64,000 nucleotides of DNA from UBA1724 sp051884615 (GTDB lineage Bacteria > Verrucomicrobiota > Lentisphaeria > Oligosphaerales > Oligosphaeraceae), in assembly GCA_051884615.1 (NCBI GenBank), contig JBJEVT010000010.1:1-64000 (forward strand), given 5' to 3'. Under the pieces are notes generated by a model. That model was not told where the DNA came from and did no database searches. It saw only the letters and a program-made list of their open reading frames with translations. This document shows positions 60,717-64,000 of this stretch, in pieces. The translations under genes were made by a program, and so were the position numbers. The first letter of the stretch is position 1. The number at the start of each line of letters is the position of its first letter.

Positions 60717-61653
60717 ATTTCTCCAGGAACTCCCCCATTCCGCCCTCCTGCTGCGCTCCCTGCTGGCCATGGCCCTGGCGGCGGTCTGCTGCGGCGTGGT
60801 GGGATGCTATGTGGTGCTGAAACGGGACAGCTACGCGGTGGGCGCCGTGAGCCACTCTCTCCTGGGGGGCGTGGGCGCCGTGCTCTATCTCCAGGGGCTC
60901 TTCCCTGCCCTGGAGGAGCGCCTGCCCTGGCTCACCCCCTGGATGGGCGGCCTGGCGGCGGGGGTGGCGGTGGCGATCCTTATCACTCTCCTGACCACCC
61001 GCTGGAATTTCCGCATGGACACGGTGCTTTCCGCTCTGTGGGCGCTGGGCATGGCGCTGGGCGTCTCCTTCGTCAACGCCCGCCCGGGCTACGGCACGGA
61101 GCTCACCAGCTACCTCTTCGGGAGCATCCTCATCATCTCCCGCCAGGATCTCTGGATCATCGCCGCCCTGGACGGCATCGTGCTGCTGATGGCGCTGCTG
61201 TGGCATTCCCGCTTCGTGGCCCTGGCTTTCCATGATGAACTCCTGACCCTGCGGGGGCTCTCCCGGGGCAGGGTGCAGCTGGCGTTCCAGCTGATGGTGG
61301 CCATGACGGTGGTGGTGCTCTCCCAGCTGGTGGGCACGGTGCTGTGCATGGCGTTGCTGATTCTGCCGGTGGCGGCCACCTCCCTGGTCTTCCGCCGTAT
61401 TCCCGTGATCATGGCGGTCTCCGGAGTCCTGTGCTTCCTGTGCGCCCTGGGGGGCGTGGGCGTCTCCTACGGGGCGGGACCGGGAAGTCTTCTGCGCTCC
61501 CCCGGTGCCGTGATCGTGGAGCTGGCGGGGCTGGCCTATCTGCTTTTCTGGCTCCTCTCCCGGCTCCTGGCCTTCCTGGAGCAACGTCATCAACCCGGCG
61601 AAGAGGAGGACGACGCAGACACCTCCCCCGCCCAGAACGAGGACGCACGATGA
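60709..61653 (+). CDS. znuB: Zinc/manganese ABC transporter permease (ZnuB-like)
   Basis: 314 residues, ABC-3 family, about eight to nine membrane helices. Family landmarks: GVVGCYVVLKRDSYAVGAVSH near the N-terminus, LFGSILIIS, and LVGTVLCMALLILPVAAT. The C-terminus is acidic (EEEDDAD). Overlaps znuC by eight bases and the peptidase gene by four, so the transporter is one coupled operon. Confidence 0.93.
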   Translation: MAEFLQELPHSALLLRSLLAMALAAVCCGVVGCYVVLKRDSYAVGAVSHSLLGGVGAVLYLQGLFPALEERLPWLTPWMGGLAAGVAVAILITLLTTRWNFRMDTVLSALWALGMALGVSFVNARPGYGTELTSYLFGSILIISRQDLWIIAALDGIVLLMALLWHSRFVALAFHDELLTLRGLSRGRVQLAFQLMVAMTVVVLSQLVGTVLCMALLILPVAATSLVFRRIPVIMAVSGVLCFLCALGGVGVSYGAGPGSLLRSPGAVIVELAGLAYLLFWLLSRLLAFLEQRHQPGEEEDDADTSPAQNEDAR

Positions 61654-62786
61654 ACAAACTGATTTACGCCAGCAGCGAACGGTGCGCGGATTTGTGGTAT
61701 CTCTCGGGATTCAGCGCGCCGGATGATTTCCTCTATTTCCAGACGGAGAAAGGCGCCGTGGTGGCGGTGAGCTGCCTGGAGCTGGGACGCGCCCAGAAAC
61801 AGTGCCCGCCCTCGGTGACGGTGGCGGACATCCAGCATCTGGAGGACTTCTTCGGCCTGGAGAAGAAGGAGACCTCCGGGGAACACTGGTTCCTCCGGAT
61901 GATCCGGCTGGTGTGCCGGGGCACCGGGGTCTGGGAATGGACCGTCCCCTCCACCTTCCCCCTGGAATACGGGGATCTGCTCCGCAACGCGGGCATTCAG
62001 GTGACCCCCTGCGCCTCCCTGGCCCCGGAACGCCGCGTCAAAAGCCCGGAGGAGGTGGAGAAGGTCCGCCGGGGAGAGCAGCTGGCGGAGGCGGGATTGG
62101 CACAGGCGGACGGAATGTTGCGCCAGGCCACCGTGGACCGGGAGGGATTCCTGGTTCTGGGCGGCCATCGCCTGACTGCCGAGGAATTGCGGGGCGAGGT
62201 GGATGCCGCCATCGCCCGCCAGGGCGGCCTCGCCCAGGGCACCATCACGGCACCCGGCGTCCAGGGCGCGGATCCCCATCAGGCGGGAACCGGCCCCCTG
62301 AAGGCCAATGAACCCATCGTCATGGACATCTTCCCCCGGGACCAGCGGACGGGGTATTTCGGGGATCTCACCCGCACCCGGGTGAAGGGAAAGGCCGCCC
62401 CCCTGGTGCGGAAGGCCTACGAGACTGTCCTCGCCGCCCAGGAAAAGGCCCTCCAAAGCCTGCGCCCCGGCGTCACCGGAGCGGAAATCCACAATATGGT
62501 GGCGGATTATTTCACCCGGGAGGGCTTCCCCACGGAACGGGACCCCGAGACCGGACTCTACCGGGGGTTCTTCCACGGACTGGGACACTCCGTGGGCCTG
62601 GAAATCCACGAACGGCCCAATCTCGCCTCCCACGACTCCACGACCCTGGAGCCGGGACATGTGGTGACGGTGGAGCCGGGACTCTATGACCCCGCCTGGG
62701 GCGGCATCCGCATCGAGGACACGGTGGCGATCACCGCCACCGGAGTGGACAACCTCGCCACCGCCTCCAAAGAATTGGAATTGTAG
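61650..62786 (+). CDS. M24 metallopeptidase (Xaa-Pro aminopeptidase/dipeptidase-like)
   Basis: 378 residues: an N-terminal creatinase-like domain (~1-150) and the pita-bread M24 domain. Metal ligands can be placed: the two Asp in MDIFPRDQRTGYFGDLTRT, His in FHGLGHSVG, and the two Glu in VEPGLYD and RIEDT. It probably frees N-terminal residues before proline, using two Mn or Zn ions. Its coupling to the ZnuABC-like genes (ATGA overlap) would fit a metal-dependent enzyme made together with its metal supply. Confidence 0.88.
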   Translation: MNKLIYASSERCADLWYLSGFSAPDDFLYFQTEKGAVVAVSCLELGRAQKQCPPSVTVADIQHLEDFFGLEKKETSGEHWFLRMIRLVCRGTGVWEWTVPSTFPLEYGDLLRNAGIQVTPCASLAPERRVKSPEEVEKVRRGEQLAEAGLAQADGMLRQATVDREGFLVLGGHRLTAEELRGEVDAAIARQGGLAQGTITAPGVQGADPHQAGTGPLKANEPIVMDIFPRDQRTGYFGDLTRTRVKGKAAPLVRKAYETVLAAQEKALQSLRPGVTGAEIHNMVADYFTREGFPTERDPETGLYRGFFHGLGHSVGLEIHERPNLASHDSTTLEPGHVVTVEPGLYDPAWGGIRIEDTVAITATGVDNLATASKELEL

Positions 62787-62838
62787 ACGCCCCCGCCTTC
62801 TTTATTTTCAAGAGGTAAACTCCCCCCCGGAGCCACCT

Positions 62839-62889
62839 GGATTCCCTGGATGCCCCAGCCCCTCCAGCCCGTCTAGAACCTCTCGATTT
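62839..62889 (+). repeat. Dispersed composite repeat, part A (copy 3)
   Basis: GGATTCCCTGG, then AGCCCGTCTAGAACCTCT and GATTTCT, in the same order as copies 1 and 2. It fills the gap between the convergent peptidase and kinase genes; part B is absent. Confidence 0.55.
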
Positions 62890-64000
62890 CTATTCCATGG
62901 ATTCCTTTCTTGCCAAAGGAAGGACCATGCGGAAGGTGGTGCCTCCTCCCGGGGTTTCGTCGATTTCCACGGTGCCCTGGTGGAGCTGGGCGATATGTTT
63001 CACGATGGCCAGTCCCAGTCCGGTGCCGCCCAGGGAGCGGGAGCGTTCCTTGCTGACGCGGTAGAAGCGCTCGAAGATTCTGGGCCAGTGTTCCCTGGGG
63101 ATTCCGCAGCCGTGGTCGATGCAGGCCAGCCTCGCCTGGTCTCCCGTCTGGGATGCGGTGATGGTGACGCTTTGGCTGCCGCTGTATTTCAAGGCGTTGT
63201 GGAGGAGGTTTCCGATGGCCTGGGAGAGGAGCTGGGAGTCTCCCAGAATCTGGAGGCGTTCGGGCACTTCCAGGGAGAGGTGGCACCCCTGCCGGGTCGC
63301 CTCCTCCCGACATTCCTCCAGGGCCTCCTGCGCCACCTCCCGGAGGGAGACGGGAAGGAAGTCCCGCCGCTGTTCCTGCTGGCGGTGCTCCAGGGAGGAG
63401 AGCGCCAGGATGTCCTGGACCAGCCGGTTCAGGCGCTGGGCCTGGGCGCACATGAGATTCACCAGGCGGTCGAAGTTCTCCCGGGGCAGATCCGGGCTTT
63501 CCTGGAGGGTCTCCGCCGCCACGATGATGGAGGTGAGGGGAGTCTTGATCTCGTGGGAGACGTTGGAGATGAAATCCTTGCGGAACTCCTCCATCTGCTG
63601 CATCTCCCGCAGCTGGATCCGCAACTGCTCCGTCATCTCCTGGACATTCTTGGCGATGCGCCGGACGATGCCCTTGTCCGGCACCGGAATGGGAGTGTCC
63701 AGGCAGCCGGAGGCGATGCCGTCCATGCTTTCCTGGAGCTTTCGGAGGGGATGGTAGAGGCGGCGCAGGACGTAGATGGTCAGGAAGGTGACGGCGGCGG
63801 CGCCCAGCGCCACCGTGCCCCAGAAGATGCGCCGGGCAAGATGGACCAGGCGGGCGGTGCGGTCCGTGCTGACGGCGGTGCGCAGGACATAGGTCTCGCC
63901 CCCCGGAATCTGGAGACGGGTGGCGTAATAGGTCATCCAGATGCCCGTGCTCTCGCTCTTCCGGGTGACCAGCTCCGGTTCGCCCTGGAGGGCGCGCTGG
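62890..64000 (-). CDS. PhoR-like sensor histidine kinase (5' end outside the window)
   Basis: The frame stays open through the right edge (GEPELVTRKSESTGIW precedes the first internal ATG at 63936), so only the C-terminal ~370 residues are seen. Order: end of the periplasmic sensor, a membrane helix (VALGAAAVTFLTIYVL), HAMP, HisKA with the H-box FISNVSHEIKTPLTS, and HATPase_c with NLLHNALKYS, DHGCGIP, RIFERFYRV and GGTGLGLAIV. The H-box form and domain order are those of PhoR/ResE-type kinases, which often answer to phosphate limitation; the response regulator would lie beyond the window. Confidence 0.9.
   Translation of the reverse strand, partial: QRALQGEPELVTRKSESTGIWMTYYATRLQIPGGETYVLRTAVSTDRTARLVHLARRIFWGTVALGAAAVTFLTIYVLRRLYHPLRKLQESMDGIASGCLDTPIPVPDKGIVRRIAKNVQEMTEQLRIQLREMQQMEEFRKDFISNVSHEIKTPLTSIIVAAETLQESPDLPRENFDRLVNLMCAQAQRLNRLVQDILALSSLEHRQQEQRRDFLPVSLREVAQEALEECREEATRQGCHLSLEVPERLQILGDSQLLSQAIGNLLHNALKYSGSQSVTITASQTGDQARLACIDHGCGIPREHWPRIFERFYRVSKERSRSLGGTGLGLAIVKHIAQLHQGTVEIDETPGGGTTFRMVLPLARKESME

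Overview
This is a GC-rich stretch of Gram-negative bacterial chromosome, probably from a draft or metagenome assembly because it contains a run of exactly 100 N. A secreted multi-domain giant with a C10 peptidase domain, three tandem DUF4091 glycosidase-like genes, an LA_2272-type surface-repeat protein and many starts without a Shine-Dalgarno sequence suggest the PVC superphylum (Lentisphaerota or Kiritimatiellota-like). This placement is an inference; no rRNA is present to prove it.

Layout. 1-915: 3' part of an IS3-family insertion sequence (end of OrfA, OrfB broken by a one-base frameshift, right-end hairpin). 916-1668: gene-free repeat region with REP-like hairpins, a 9-bp minisatellite and the assembly gap. 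1669-3720: tRNA-Lys(CTT), the EF-P lysyltransferase-like epmA, and a convergent xerD. 4199-23158: a single ~6,319-residue secreted protein. 23384-24846: a small lipoprotein and an exported membrane-anchored protein. 24975-28015: coupled genes for a pteridine-reductase-like SDR, a DUF3450-like coiled-coil protein, an ExbB with a DUF3450-like N-terminus, and ExbD. 28055-31231: a PHP phosphatase, an MreD-like protein and PBP2 (cell-wall elongation). 31232-31375: a second copy of the dispersed repeat. 31556-33601: a DUF2075-type helicase with a nuclease-like N-terminus.

From 33700 to 55373 every gene is on the minus strand. In transcription order: rnc and a nucleoside hydrolase; arsR with a metal/arsenic permease; an LA_2272-type protein; a hybrid sensor kinase; an XPB-like helicase with a Bax1/DUF790-like nuclease; then a block of exported carbohydrate-active proteins (three DUF4091 paralogues, a GH42-like enzyme, another GH-like barrel and an AXE1-type acetyl esterase). 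Reading rightward from 55485: lysine-type efp, a split chromate transporter, a coupled YihY/ZnuABC-like/M24 peptidase operon, and at the right edge a PhoR-like histidine kinase on the minus strand running out of the window.

How the genes fit together. epmA, tRNA-Lys and an EF-P carrying the modifiable lysine form a translation theme. mreD/mrdA serve cell-wall elongation. The esterase and glycosidase block, the giant surface protein and the ExbBD module fit a bacterium living on complex host or plant glycans. The most unusual pairing is the two-gene XPB helicase/Bax1 nuclease unit placed directly behind a sensor kinase.
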